NCBI GenBank assembly: GCA_031284445.1
Contig: JAISZW010000091.1
Location: 1 to 45,044, forward strand
DNA from: Candidatus Methanovirga basalitermitum
Lineage (GTDB): Archaea; Methanobacteriota; Methanobacteria; Methanobacteriales; Methanobacteriaceae
DNA: 45,044 nt
Direction: 5' to 3'
A program made the translations under genes and the position numbers. Of this stretch, positions 26,647 through 34,643 are shown in pieces; position 1 is the stretch's first letter; every line of letters begins with the position of its first letter. The notes below the pieces were generated by a model. That model searched no databases. It was not told where the DNA came from and was given only the letters and a program-made list of their open reading frames with translations.

Positions 26647-27670
26647 GAAAACTATTCCTTGAATCTACCAATAATCTCATTTATTTATATAATCAAGTTC
26701 GCTCATGCACTTGATATAGTTCTTTTTTATTATTATTTGAAGTATTTATCATCTTCGTCTTCTTTTAGTTAATAAAGTACTGGTAAATAATAAACATAAA
26801 ACTATTTAAATATCTATTAAATTAAGTGTTTATATTTTATTTTTTTTAATATTAATTAATTTAATACAATCAAAGATTCTTCTAAGTTCACTTCATGAAC
26901 AAGTTTGAAAAAGGTTAAATGAATAAGATTTGTATCAAAACTTAAATGCTTAATGTTAGAAAATTTTGATTATTAAAAGTCGAAGACTTTTAATTTAGGA
27001 GAATTTATTTTCCGATTGCTATAGAATATAAACTTAGGAAAACTTGTTTTCCGTGTTATCGAATGTGTGGACGGAATAACTTAGAGAAGTTTACTTCTTG
27101 TTTTTTAAACTTTTTTAGGTTTTAAGTTATTCACTATTCAATACCTGCCCAATTTCCACTTCCTTACTTAATATTTTCTTAAGAAGTGGATAATGACTTT
27201 TTAGATCTTAATCTAACAAAAATTAACTTAAATATATGATCTTAGTATTCTTTTTCTCTTTATTCATTTAAAACTCTTTTATTCAATTATAATATTTTTT
27301 ATATGCTTAATATTATGCCACTTTGCTTAATTTATTTTGTAAAATAACTTAATTAGATTGTTTAAAGTTTTTTAATGGAATTTATAAAGTTGCATTTGAA
27401 AGATTGTGAACCTTCATTTAATATGTTAATTTCATTCATAATGAAGATTTTTCATTTTAGCATAGAAATTAATTTTTTTATAAGTTTTTTTTATATGTGG
27501 GATATTATAAACAGGTATTTGTAGTAATAAATGGTATTATGTTGACTGATCAAGAAACAATTGTTTCGTTAAAGTTATCTAAGTAAGAATCCGCGACTTC
27601 CAAAAAGTCGTAGTGGTTATGCATAATTACTAAAATATTACTACATAATTTACTAAAATGGAGGAAAGAA
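26647..27670. other. 1-kb gene-free stretch with hairpins and a dispersed repeat
   Basis: No coding frame with a plausible start and composition was found. The stretch contains a small hairpin gttca/tgaac near 26886-26900, the dispersed repeat block at 26961-27095, an inverted repeat ccacttc (27156-27162)/gaagtgg (27183-27189), a perfect 14-base palindrome gaaacaattgtttc (27554-27567) and a hairpin cgactt/aagtcg around 27594-27610. The last two lie 60-117 bases upstream of the Cas4-like gene and may regulate it. Confidence 0.5.
26961..27095. repeat. Dispersed hairpin repeat, copy A
   Basis: About 135 bases that match 35358-35496 closely by eye along the whole length. It opens with a perfect hairpin, attaaaagtc, gaa, gacttttaat, continues with ttaggaga…ccgattg, a second hairpin ggaaaa/ttttcc and ends gtgtggacggaataactta followed by gaagtttac. 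There is no coding frame. Two intergenic copies 8.4 kb apart suggest a small mobile element or a conserved structured RNA. Confidence 0.75.
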
Positions 27671-28504
27671 ATGATAAGCATTTCTTCAATAAGAGAATAT
27701 ATGTTCTGTCCACATAAATTTTATTTGAGATATAATATGGATGAACATGATGAAGAAAATGTCTTTTTAAATAAAACCGTGAAACAGATGAGAATTGATG
27801 TATATGATTTAATTCAAAGGAATATAAGAGGATTAAAAGCTGAAATGGATCTTATGGATATTAAAAACCATTTAAAGAGAACCATCAAAGATGCTTTAAA
27901 GTCTTCTTTAAGTATTTTAAAAGAGCAACATCAAAGTTCAGATGAAGAAATTGATAGAATCAAAAGAGAAATACTGAACGAGGTATGCTTTATAATCGAT
28001 ATTTTAAGTTTAAAATCTCTAAGAGCAATGCAAGCACTTGAGATTGATGGTCAAAAAATAGCTAAAATGTTTTTCCCAACTTCAATGTATAGTTATTTAA
28101 TAAGAGACGTAAACTTAGAAATTATTGGATCGTGCGATAAGATAGAGATCGTTGATGGTCGTTATTATCCAATAAATATTAAAAATTCTAACCCCCCTAT
28201 CGTAGGAATTTGGGATTCTGATGCTATTGAATTAGTGGCGAATGCTATGTTAATAGAACAAGAATTTGATAGTGAAGTATTTGTGGGTTTCATTGACTAT
28301 GTTAAAATCGGTGAGAAACGACCTGTTATAATGGATTCAAAATTAAGAAAAGGTCTTTTTAAGGTTCTCCATGAAATTAAAGAAGTCATGGAAGAGGATG
28401 TCGTTCCAGAACCCAGATTTGATCTGAAAAAATGTGGAATCTGTTTTTATAAAGAAGTATGTCATAGAAATGAAGAAGATTACCCTGAAGATACCATCTA
28501 TTAG
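27671..28504 (+). CDS. Cas4-like PD-(D/E)xK protein with four-Cys cluster and altered active site
   Basis: 277 residues. The N-terminal IREYMFCPHKFYLRY (C13) and C-terminal KKCGICFYKEVCHR (C255, C258, C264) give the four cysteines of Cas4/AddB-type Fe-S nucleases. Between them, GSCDKIE supplies the Asp (D156), but the usual E-x-K is PINIK, with Asn169 in place of Glu before K171. No CRISPR array or other cas gene is present. It is the gene just upstream of the peptide-maturation locus, though it has its own 3' spacer. It could be an exonuclease-like repair protein or an inactive relative. Confidence 0.7.
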   Translation: MISISSIREYMFCPHKFYLRYNMDEHDEENVFLNKTVKQMRIDVYDLIQRNIRGLKAEMDLMDIKNHLKRTIKDALKSSLSILKEQHQSSDEEIDRIKREILNEVCFIIDILSLKSLRAMQALEIDGQKIAKMFFPTSMYSYLIRDVNLEIIGSCDKIEIVDGRYYPINIKNSNPPIVGIWDSDAIELVANAMLIEQEFDSEVFVGFIDYVKIGEKRPVIMDSKLRKGLFKVLHEIKEVMEEDVVPEPRFDLKKCGICFYKEVCHRNEEDYPEDTIY

Positions 28505-28550
28505 TTTTGATTAAATACCTAAATTTTGAACTTTTTATCGATGATTTCTA

Positions 28551-28600
28551 AAAATATATGCATATCTTGAGTTTTATGAGCATAATATCAAATGGAGGTG
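28551..28600 (+). promoter_or_regulatory. Promoter and strong RBS of the peptide precursor
   Basis: A TATA-like aaaatatatg (28551-28560) lies about 50 bases before the ATG, and ggaggtg (28594-28600) sits 5 bases before it, one of the best ribosome-binding sites in the window. This predicts strong, separate expression of the precursor peptide. Confidence 0.55.
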
Positions 28601-28605
28601 AAATA

Positions 28606-28734
28606 ATGAATCCAGTAACTGAAATCGTTAAAAATGGTTGCGATGCTTGTATAGGTTGTGTAGGTTGTGTTGCTTGCACTCCAGAAAGTGATGCTTTATT
28701 TGCATTATTACTAACTGGTACTATTGGATACTAA
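28606..28734 (+). CDS. Cysteine-periodic RiPP precursor peptide
   Basis: 42 residues: a leader of about 11 residues (MNPVTEIVKNG), the core CDACIGCVGCVACTP with five cysteines at 12, 15, 18, 21 and 24 (CX2 spacing throughout), then a hydrophobic tail ending LLLTGTIGY. It has a strong RBS and TATA box, and is followed by a hairpin and then a PqqD-like/radical SAM/SPASM enzyme and an ABC exporter. Such context marks ribosomally made peptides whose Cys residues become thioether crosslinks (sactipeptide/ranthipeptide type). The regular third-residue spacing differs from the CXXX-repeat and SCIFF patterns I know. It has no classic GG leader peptidase site. The product and its activity are unknown. 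Confidence 0.75.
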   Translation: MNPVTEIVKNGCDACIGCVGCVACTPESDALFALLLTGTIGY

Positions 28735-28746
28735 AATACAGTAAAT

Positions 28747-28775
28747 AGTATATCATATTTGTTAACAAATGATAC
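28747..28775 (+). promoter_or_regulatory. Hairpin after the precursor gene
   Basis: An imperfect inverted repeat (agtatatcatatttg, turn, caaatgatact) begins 13 bases after the precursor stop. There is no T run, so it is more likely a processing or stability hairpin that keeps precursor mRNA in excess of the maturase message than a full terminator. Confidence 0.5.
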
Positions 28776-28909
28776 TGTGATATATTGTGAATGTACTGTT
28801 TATTGTAGATAAATAGATGATTTAAATATTGTTGGGATTTTACATAAATCCCCTTAAATTTTAATTTAAAATGTTAAAGATTAAAACTATGAATATTCTT
28901 AAAAGAATT

Positions 28910-28939
28910 ATAAAATCCTAACCTATAAAATCCTAACCT
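28910..28939. repeat. Exact 15-bp tandem repeat upstream of the maturase
   Basis: ataaaatcctaacct is repeated head to tail at 28910-28924 and 28925-28939, ending 30 bases before the maturase ATG. The position overlaps where its TATA box would be (each copy contains ataaaa), so the duplication may have doubled a promoter element. Confidence 0.75.
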
Positions 28940-28969
28940 TAGATGTAAAATTTAGAAGGAAGTGGCTCA

Positions 28970-30319
28970 ATGCAAGATATTTACCCATATATTAAAGAAA
29001 ATTTTTATTTTCGTCCAGGTCCTATATCCTATATTTACTCAAAAAATGAAAATAAATATTTTCACTTAAATAAAGATGGCTCTGATATTGTAATAAGATG
29101 TAATGGAAAAGAAAGTATTGATAAAATATCTAATGACCTTGCATCTATTTATAATGAAGATGTCTATGAGATTAACAAAATAATATTAGACTATATAAAT
29201 TCCCAAGAGTTCATTGGAACATCTGATAAGAGAAGACCTGTAGATGATAAGTATTGGATAAATCCAGATATACAAACACCTGTTCATTTAAGTCTTGAAT
29301 TAACAGATTATTGTAATTACACTTGTAGACATTGCTATAGGGATAGTAATGCTAAAAAGGATAATTATGCAAAAACTGAGGAATTATTAGATATTTTACT
29401 TGAATTTAGAAAAAATGGTGTTGCAATAATTGAATTAAGTGGTGGTGAACCCCTATCTCATCCTGATTTTGAGAAAATCCTAAAATTCTCTTTAGAAACA
29501 TTTGATGTTGTTGCTGTTATTACTAACGGCTCATTAATCACTGAAAAACTTTTAGATAGTCTACAAAAATATAAAAGCAAGATAGTTTTTCAAGTTGGTT
29601 TACATAGTGCTGATGAAAAATATATGGACTGGTTCTGTGGATACAAGAATGCATTTAAGAGAAGTAAAAAAGTTATTAAACAAATAACTGATAGAAAATT
29701 TCATTTAAGAGTTGTTATGATGGTGACTCCTTTTAATATGAATAATATTTTTGAAACCGTTGAATTAGCAAGTTCATTAGGTATTCCATTTAAACCATTA
29801 GAACACAATTATAACTTAGGAATGTATACCATTGGTATTAGTCCTGTTACTCCCATGGGTAGAGGTGAAAAATTCCCAGAACTGATCTTTAAACAAGAAG
29901 ATATGAATATCTTCTTAAAAGAAATGGAAAAAGTAAGAGTTGAGTTTGCTGATTTTATCTTTAAGATGCCAGAACACCATCCTATCTACAACTTATCTGA
30001 AAGAGGCAATTGTGGTGTTGGCTCAAGGTCATTAACAATTACTCCTCAAGGAGATATGAAGTTATGTGGTATGGGTGATGAAAAAATACTTAGTTGGGGT
30101 AATATTTATAAAGAAAACCTATCTGATATTTTTGCTAAGAATTTTGGAGCTATTGTAGGTGAGATTAAAACTCCAGAAAAGAATATTTGTGGGGATTGTG
30201 AACACTTGATTTTTTGTATGCCATGCTTAGCAAGAGCATTTTTAAAGTTTAGTGAAATAGGAGAATCATGCACTTGGGGAGTTAATCTAAATTTAAATGA
30301 TGTTTTAAATAAATTCTGA
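28970..30319 (+). CDS. Radical SAM/SPASM peptide maturase with PqqD-like recognition domain
   Basis: 449 residues. Residues 20-85 have the PqqD-like RiPP-recognition pattern (FHLNKDGSDIVIRCNG then helices). The radical SAM cluster motif is CNYTCRHC (C115, C119, C122), followed by ELSGGEPL and a TIM-barrel core. The C-terminal SPASM domain has C348, C366, C407, C410, C416, C419 and C434, enough for two auxiliary Fe-S clusters. Such enzymes form thioether (or C-C) links from Cys to peptide backbone or side-chain carbons. The substrate is very probably the 42-residue peptide 235 bases upstream. An ABC exporter follows. Confidence 0.88.
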   Translation: MQDIYPYIKENFYFRPGPISYIYSKNENKYFHLNKDGSDIVIRCNGKESIDKISNDLASIYNEDVYEINKIILDYINSQEFIGTSDKRRPVDDKYWINPDIQTPVHLSLELTDYCNYTCRHCYRDSNAKKDNYAKTEELLDILLEFRKNGVAIIELSGGEPLSHPDFEKILKFSLETFDVVAVITNGSLITEKLLDSLQKYKSKIVFQVGLHSADEKYMDWFCGYKNAFKRSKKVIKQITDRKFHLRVVMMVTPFNMNNIFETVELASSLGIPFKPLEHNYNLGMYTIGISPVTPMGRGEKFPELIFKQEDMNIFLKEMEKVRVEFADFIFKMPEHHPIYNLSERGNCGVGSRSLTITPQGDMKLCGMGDEKILSWGNIYKENLSDIFAKNFGAIVGEIKTPEKNICGDCEHLIFCMPCLARAFLKFSEIGESCTWGVNLNLNDVLNKF

Positions 30320-30333
30320 AGAATGTCTTTCTT

Positions 30334-30401
30334 GATTACAAAAATTTTCGATTTTTGGTGATCTCTGATTTTCTCATGCTTAAGGAAATATTTGATTTCC
30401 T
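30334..30401. repeat. Two consecutive hairpins between maturase and ABC genes
   Basis: The first has arms caaaaat (30339-30345) and atttttg (30351-30357) around tttcg, with partial outer pairing gatta/tgatc. The second has arms aggaaat (30383-30389) and atttcct (30395-30401). The order (AT hairpin with TCGA apex, then gga/tcc hairpin) resembles the dispersed repeat at 26961 and 35358. It may be a terminator for the maturase or a diverged repeat copy. Confidence 0.5.
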
Positions 30402-30446
30402 GTTTTCATTTATCATTTTTAAAAAGTTTAGAGGAGTTTTTATAAA

Positions 30447-31376
30447 ATGGAGGATAAAAATAGTTTTTTTGTAGGTGAAGATGTAGCTATTCATCTTAAC
30501 AATGTAGATAAGTCCTATCAGGATTTTCAAGCTTTAAAAAATGTTTCTTTTGAAGTGAAAAAAGGTCAAATTTTTGGTTTTTTAGGTAGCAATGGTTCAG
30601 GTAAAACAAGTACAATTAAGTTGATTTTAGGTTTAATTACCCCATCTTCAGGTGAAGTAAAGTTATGTGGCAAAAGTCCACTTAATAAAGAATTAAAATC
30701 AAAAGTAGGGTCTTTGTTAGAATTCAATGGTTTAATAGCTAATTTAACTGGTATGGAGAATTTAACATTTTGGGGAGGTTTATATGACATTAACAAAAAG
30801 GAAGCCATTCCAAAATCATGGGAATTACTAAAACTCTTCAAATTAAGTGAATGGGCTGATGTTAAAGTTTCAAATTATTCCTACGGAATGCAAAAAAGAT
30901 TAGGGCTTGCACGATCGTTAATTCAAAATCCTGAATTAATAGTATTAGATGAACCAACTTTAGGTGTTGACCCAGAAACAAGACAATTAATTAGAAAAAT
31001 AATTAAAAAACTTGCAAACGAGGGTAAAACTATTTTTTTCTCATCCCATGAATTAGATGAGGTTCAAAAGGTTTGTTCTCATTTAGCAATAGTTAAAAAT
31101 GGAGAAATAATTTATAAAGGCAGTTTAAATAAATTTATTGGGGATTACAGCAAATCTGAACTTTGCATTAACCTTAACACTATTGAAGAAGCTAAAAAGT
31201 TGTTATCATCAATAGAAAAAAAATTCAATGCTAAAAGAAATGGAACTCTAATAAGAATTGAAGATATAGGTGATTTTAATCTTGAAGATTATTCTGATTA
31301 TAATATTTCAAATATCTACAGTAATAAGTCAACATTAGAGGAAAGCTATTTTAACATAAATACGGAGGAAGTGTGA
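30447..31376 (+). CDS. ABC transporter ATP-binding protein (export)
   Basis: 309 residues. Walker A is GSNGSGKT (47-54), the signature is SYGMQKRLGLARS, Walker B is LIVLDEPTLGVDPETR and the switch His is in SSHELDEV. The length and the long C-terminal extension fit ABC-2/DrrA-type exporters used for antibiotics and bacteriocins. A gaggag RBS is 11 bases upstream. The permease starts directly after the stop (TGA then ATG). With the precursor and maturase upstream, its likely role is export of, or self-protection against, the modified peptide. Confidence 0.9.
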   Translation: MEDKNSFFVGEDVAIHLNNVDKSYQDFQALKNVSFEVKKGQIFGFLGSNGSGKTSTIKLILGLITPSSGEVKLCGKSPLNKELKSKVGSLLEFNGLIANLTGMENLTFWGGLYDINKKEAIPKSWELLKLFKLSEWADVKVSNYSYGMQKRLGLARSLIQNPELIVLDEPTLGVDPETRQLIRKIIKKLANEGKTIFFSSHELDEVQKVCSHLAIVKNGEIIYKGSLNKFIGDYSKSELCINLNTIEEAKKLLSSIEKKFNAKRNGTLIRIEDIGDFNLEDYSDYNISNIYSNKSTLEESYFNINTEEV

Positions 31377-32102
31377 ATGAGTACAGCTATTAAAACTATG
31401 ATTATGAAAGAATTAAAATCTTCACTATCAAATAATAAATATATCCTATCTCTATTACTAAACATATTTATAGTTGTTATTTTAGCATTTGAGTTAACAA
31501 ATAGGATTAACAAAATAGATCCTTTAACCACTTCAATGTTGGAACTTTTATTTATAGGATTACCTCTATTTAACATTCTTATATTAAATATATCCTTATT
31601 AAATGAGATATTTGTTAATGAAAAATTAGTCAAAACCTTTGAAGCAATTTTAACAACTCCATTATCACTTTTTGAAATAACTATCTCCAAATTAATATCT
31701 ATAGCTATTTTAACTTATATTCTTGTTATAAGTTCAGTTATGTCATTGTATTTAATATGGGGATTAAGATTAAATAGTTTCATTTCATTTCCAATTGAGA
31801 TTTGGGTAATGATATTTATTATAGTTCCTTTATTTGGAATTTTATATGGTGCATTATCATCTTATCTCATTTTAAGATTTAATTACACAAGATTAACTGA
31901 GATATTAAATATTCCAATTATATTTGGATTTATTTTCTTATTTAGAGATCCTTCTAAATTATTAGAGGTTTTTAGTTCTGGAAAAATAGTTAGTTATCAT
32001 ACTATAATTAGTCTATCCATTCTATTGATAGTATTCTACAGTATTATACTACTGTTAATAAAAAAAATCAATGTAGAGAATGTTACCTTATCTAATTCCT
32101 GA
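31377..32102 (+). CDS. ABC-2 type membrane permease
   Basis: 241 residues with six hydrophobic segments (about 22-40, 55-80, 103-130, 140-165, 180-196, 208-228). The cytosolic motif EKLVKTFEAILTTPLS between segments 2 and 3 is the typical ABC-2 coupling-helix pattern. It abuts the ATPase stop, so the two are co-translated. It would form the exporter with that ATPase. No protease domain is present, so leader removal, if it happens, must use another enzyme. Confidence 0.85.
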   Translation: MSTAIKTMIMKELKSSLSNNKYILSLLLNIFIVVILAFELTNRINKIDPLTTSMLELLFIGLPLFNILILNISLLNEIFVNEKLVKTFEAILTTPLSLFEITISKLISIAILTYILVISSVMSLYLIWGLRLNSFISFPIEIWVMIFIIVPLFGILYGALSSYLILRFNYTRLTEILNIPIIFGFIFLFRDPSKLLEVFSSGKIVSYHTIISLSILLIVFYSIILLLIKKINVENVTLSNS

Positions 32103-32180
32103 CTTATATTATATAATATTTTATTTTAGGAATTAAAAAATTGTACACAACCATTTTAAATAAATTTTAGGAGTTAAAAT

Positions 32181-32279
32181 ATGTCAGAATTTTTAAATCA
32201 ATATCTACCTATTGTATTAATATTTGTTTTTTGTGTTTTTATATCTAAATATCTTAATAAATTAAAAAAAGATAGATGA
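32181..32279 (+). CDS. 32-residue single-helix membrane peptide
   Basis: MSEFLNQYLPIVLIFVFCVF then ISKYLNKLKKDR: one membrane helix followed by a basic tail. A taggag RBS precedes the ATG by 7 bases. It lies 78 bases after the permease on the same strand and is too short for ordinary gene calls. Small membrane peptides of this shape often serve as immunity or transporter-associated factors in bacteriocin loci. That role is inference; the gene itself is supported by RBS, composition and place. Confidence 0.55.
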   Translation: MSEFLNQYLPIVLIFVFCVFISKYLNKLKKDR

Positions 32280-32374
32280 TTTTTAAAATAAATAATTATA
32301 TAAATATATATCTAATAAGATTAAGATTATATAAAAATAATAAATATTAAAAATTATATATGAGGTAGATTATT

Positions 32375-32665
32375 ATGGAAGATAAAGATTTAATAAAAAA
32401 ATGTGAAGTTGGAAATTTTAATTTAGACAATGATTTAATACAAGGCTGTAAAGATGTTCTTGAAAATTCTAAAAAACATGGAAAAAAATTAGATATTAGC
32501 GATGATGAAGTTCAAACTTATCTTGAAATGGCTGAAAATCTAAAACCTAAAGATGTTACAAAAGCTCTTGAACTCGCTCTTAAAATACAAAGTAGTGAAA
32601 CCATTAAAGATACTGAACTTAGAAATCAAGCATCAAGATTAATCAGAGCAATAAATATGAGTTAA
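32375..32665 (+). CDS. Unknown 96-residue helical protein
   Basis: Acidic, all-helical (MEDKDLIKKCEVGNFNLDND at the start; helices through VTKALELALKIQ and ELRNQASRLIRAI). A strong TATA run (attatataaatatata, 32291-32306) and gaggtag before the ATG suggest its own promoter. One or two cysteines only, no membrane segment. It sits between the peptide locus and the coiled-coil membrane protein. I do not recognise the family; a regulator or immunity-associated role is possible from place alone. Confidence 0.6.
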   Translation: MEDKDLIKKCEVGNFNLDNDLIQGCKDVLENSKKHGKKLDISDDEVQTYLEMAENLKPKDVTKALELALKIQSSETIKDTELRNQASRLIRAINMS

Positions 32666-32831
32666 ACTTATGAATTCTATTTCTTTTTTTATGTATTCAA
32701 AGATGATTAAAAAGATTGTTAGTGTTTTATTAAGCTCCATAACGGAGTTTTTAGAGAATATTAATAGCTGACAGGTATTCACCCATCCAAAAGCAATATT
32801 CTACATGAGGTATGAAAGAGGAGGATGAGTT

Positions 32832-33137
32832 TTGAATTTTGAGGATTTAATCATTGAGAAACTGAATGACATTAAAGAAGATCAAAAAAACCTTCGTGAT
32901 GATTTTAAAGAGTTAAAACATGATTTAAACCATAGAATGGATAATTTAGAAGACAGTACTAAAGAGTTAAAGGATGATTTAAACCATAGAATTGGTCATG
33001 TTGAAGATGATTTAGCTAATATTAAAGATAATCATTTAACTCATATTCATAAGGATTTAAGTTTTGTTAAAGGTTGTTTGTATTTTGTGACCCCAGCTGT
33101 TGTTGGAATACTACTAAAAATCATATTTTGGGGATGA
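32832..33137 (+). CDS. Coiled-coil membrane protein, paralogue of the proviral gene
   Basis: 101 residues from a TTG that has aggagg 8 bases upstream; the nearby ATG at 32825 is in another frame and too close to the RBS. The charged coiled coil contains two near-repeats (KHDLNHRMDNLED, DDLNHRIGHVEDD), and the last 22 residues (LYFVTPAVVGILLKIIF) are a membrane helix. The opening LIIEKLNDIKEDQ and overall plan match the provirus protein at 12020-12352. It is unlikely to be a shadow frame, since composition and RBS are good. Function unknown; placement near the peptide locus is notable. Confidence 0.7.
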   Translation: MNFEDLIIEKLNDIKEDQKNLRDDFKELKHDLNHRMDNLEDSTKELKDDLNHRIGHVEDDLANIKDNHLTHIHKDLSFVKGCLYFVTPAVVGILLKIIFWG

Positions 33138-33183
33138 AAAAATAATTCTTCCTTTTTTTAGCTATTTTCTACCACTACTCATT

Positions 33184-33795
33184 TTAAACAAGACGATCTG
33201 GATTTAAATATTCTTCTCTTAGAAATTTAACATCCAAAGAATCTCCTAACTTACTTTTCAAACCTTCAAAATTTTGATTATCATTTTTAATAGCTACTTG
33301 AAAATGAACACCTTCATCAAAATCTTTTTTTAAAACCTTAAGATCATTTCTTCTAATCTCATTTGTAACAAATTTCAAATTAGAATAATCAAAAGATAAT
33401 TCACAGATTTGATAGAGATATAAATTAACAGTATTAGAAATATCTATTGTTTCTTGGACAGATTTACTATATGCTCTTACTAAACCACCTGCACCTAATT
33501 TAATCCCTCCAAAATATCTACTTACAATAACTAAGACATTTTTCAGACCATTTTGCCTTAAAACATTTAACATAGGCTTTCCAGCTGTTCCACCAGGTTC
33601 ATCATCATCATCAAAACTCTCAGCTTCATTAACAATAAAGGCAGTACAATTATGAGTTGCATCATTATATCTTGTAGAAATGGTTTTAATAATCTCTTTA
33701 GCTTTTGTTCTACTTTTCACAGGAAACAATCTGCAAACAAATAAAGATTTCTTTACTTCAATTCTATTTTCTATGTTTTCAGCAATTGTTTTCAC
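33184..33795 (-). CDS. YigZ/IMPACT family protein
   Basis: 203 residues, the family norm. Conserved blocks are KKSLFVCRLFPV, ATHNCTAFIV, DDDEPGGTAGKPML and the signature VSRYFGGIKLGAGGLVRAYS. Members bind nucleic acids or ribosomes and regulate translation-related stress in eukaryotes (IMPACT); the bacterial and archaeal function is not settled. It is convergent with the coiled-coil gene and stands at the start of a run of reverse-strand housekeeping genes. Confidence 0.9.
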   Translation of the reverse strand: MKTIAENIENRIEVKKSLFVCRLFPVKSRTKAKEIIKTISTRYNDATHNCTAFIVNEAESFDDDDEPGGTAGKPMLNVLRQNGLKNVLVIVSRYFGGIKLGAGGLVRAYSKSVQETIDISNTVNLYLYQICELSFDYSNLKFVTNEIRRNDLKVLKKDFDEGVHFQVAIKNDNQNFEGLKSKLGDSLDVKFLREEYLNPDRLV

Positions 33796-33831
33796 GGCAA
33801 TCTTTTTATAATATTTTAACTATATACTACT

Positions 33832-34590
33832 TTAAGTTATTTCTACCTTAGCATTAGGATCAAATGGGTTAGTACGAATAGCTAAAGAGTACATATAAGG
33901 AAAATTATTTTTCAAATAGTACAAGTGGTTTAACCATTCATAGATTAAATTAAAGTAAACTCTATCTATATCACCAGTTAGATGTTGTAAATCAGCTTCA
34001 CCTATATTTTCAAGGGTACCTCTTTTCTCCAATTCTTCATCAAGATGAAAAATACCTAAAAGTAAATTTGATAAATTCTCCTTTTCTAGCAAAACAGGAT
34101 TTTCAATCATCCTAAGCAAAAAAGATCTCTTACTGATTAAAAACTCTTGTAAATTCCCTAAAAAAATATGTTTTTTCTCATTTGAAATTTTCAACTCAAA
34201 AGGATAATCACTTCTTCTGAGATTCTTCATGAAACCACGAAGCTCATTAGATTCTAAACATTCAAGACTATCAAGAAAATTAAGAAGTTCTTCTCTTTTT
34301 TGATTAATCTCAGAAAAATTCGAGAGCAAATGATTACCAATTTCTGAAAAAAATATATTCATTAACATTTCAAGCTTATCTAATACAGCCTCTTTTTCTT
34401 TACGATCAATAACACTTTCAATCACTAAAACAACAATTAAAATATCAATTGGAACAAATGCTAAATCAATAACCATGTAGAATATAACATGCTCAGGATC
34501 ATGAAACTGTATAAATGCTATTGAATAAAATATAATGGAGATAACAATCAATATAATAGCTAAACAAATTTTCCAGCCTTTTAAGTTCAT
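33832..34590 (-). CDS. Membrane protein with large cytosolic helical domain
   Basis: 252 residues from the ATG that has ggagg 10 bases upstream; an in-frame ATG 27 bases earlier has no RBS. Two hydrophobic segments (about 6-26 and 36-59) are followed by a long, charged helical domain (KEKEAVLDKLEMLMNIFF…). No enzymatic motif is seen. It is similar in plan to conserved but uncharacterised methanobacterial membrane proteins. The gap to ubiX is short and on the same strand, so the genes may be cotranscribed. Confidence 0.6.
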   Translation of the reverse strand: MNLKGWKICLAIILIVISIIFYSIAFIQFHDPEHVIFYMVIDLAFVPIDILIVVLVIESVIDRKEKEAVLDKLEMLMNIFFSEIGNHLLSNFSEINQKREELLNFLDSLECLESNELRGFMKNLRRSDYPFELKISNEKKHIFLGNLQEFLISKRSFLLRMIENPVLLEKENLSNLLLGIFHLDEELEKRGTLENIGEADLQHLTGDIDRVYFNLIYEWLNHLYYLKNNFPYMYSLAIRTNPFDPNAKVEIT

Positions 34591-34643
34591 ATTAAACACT
34601 CCTCCTACAGTTGCCATGGAAAATCAATATAAATTAGAAATGG

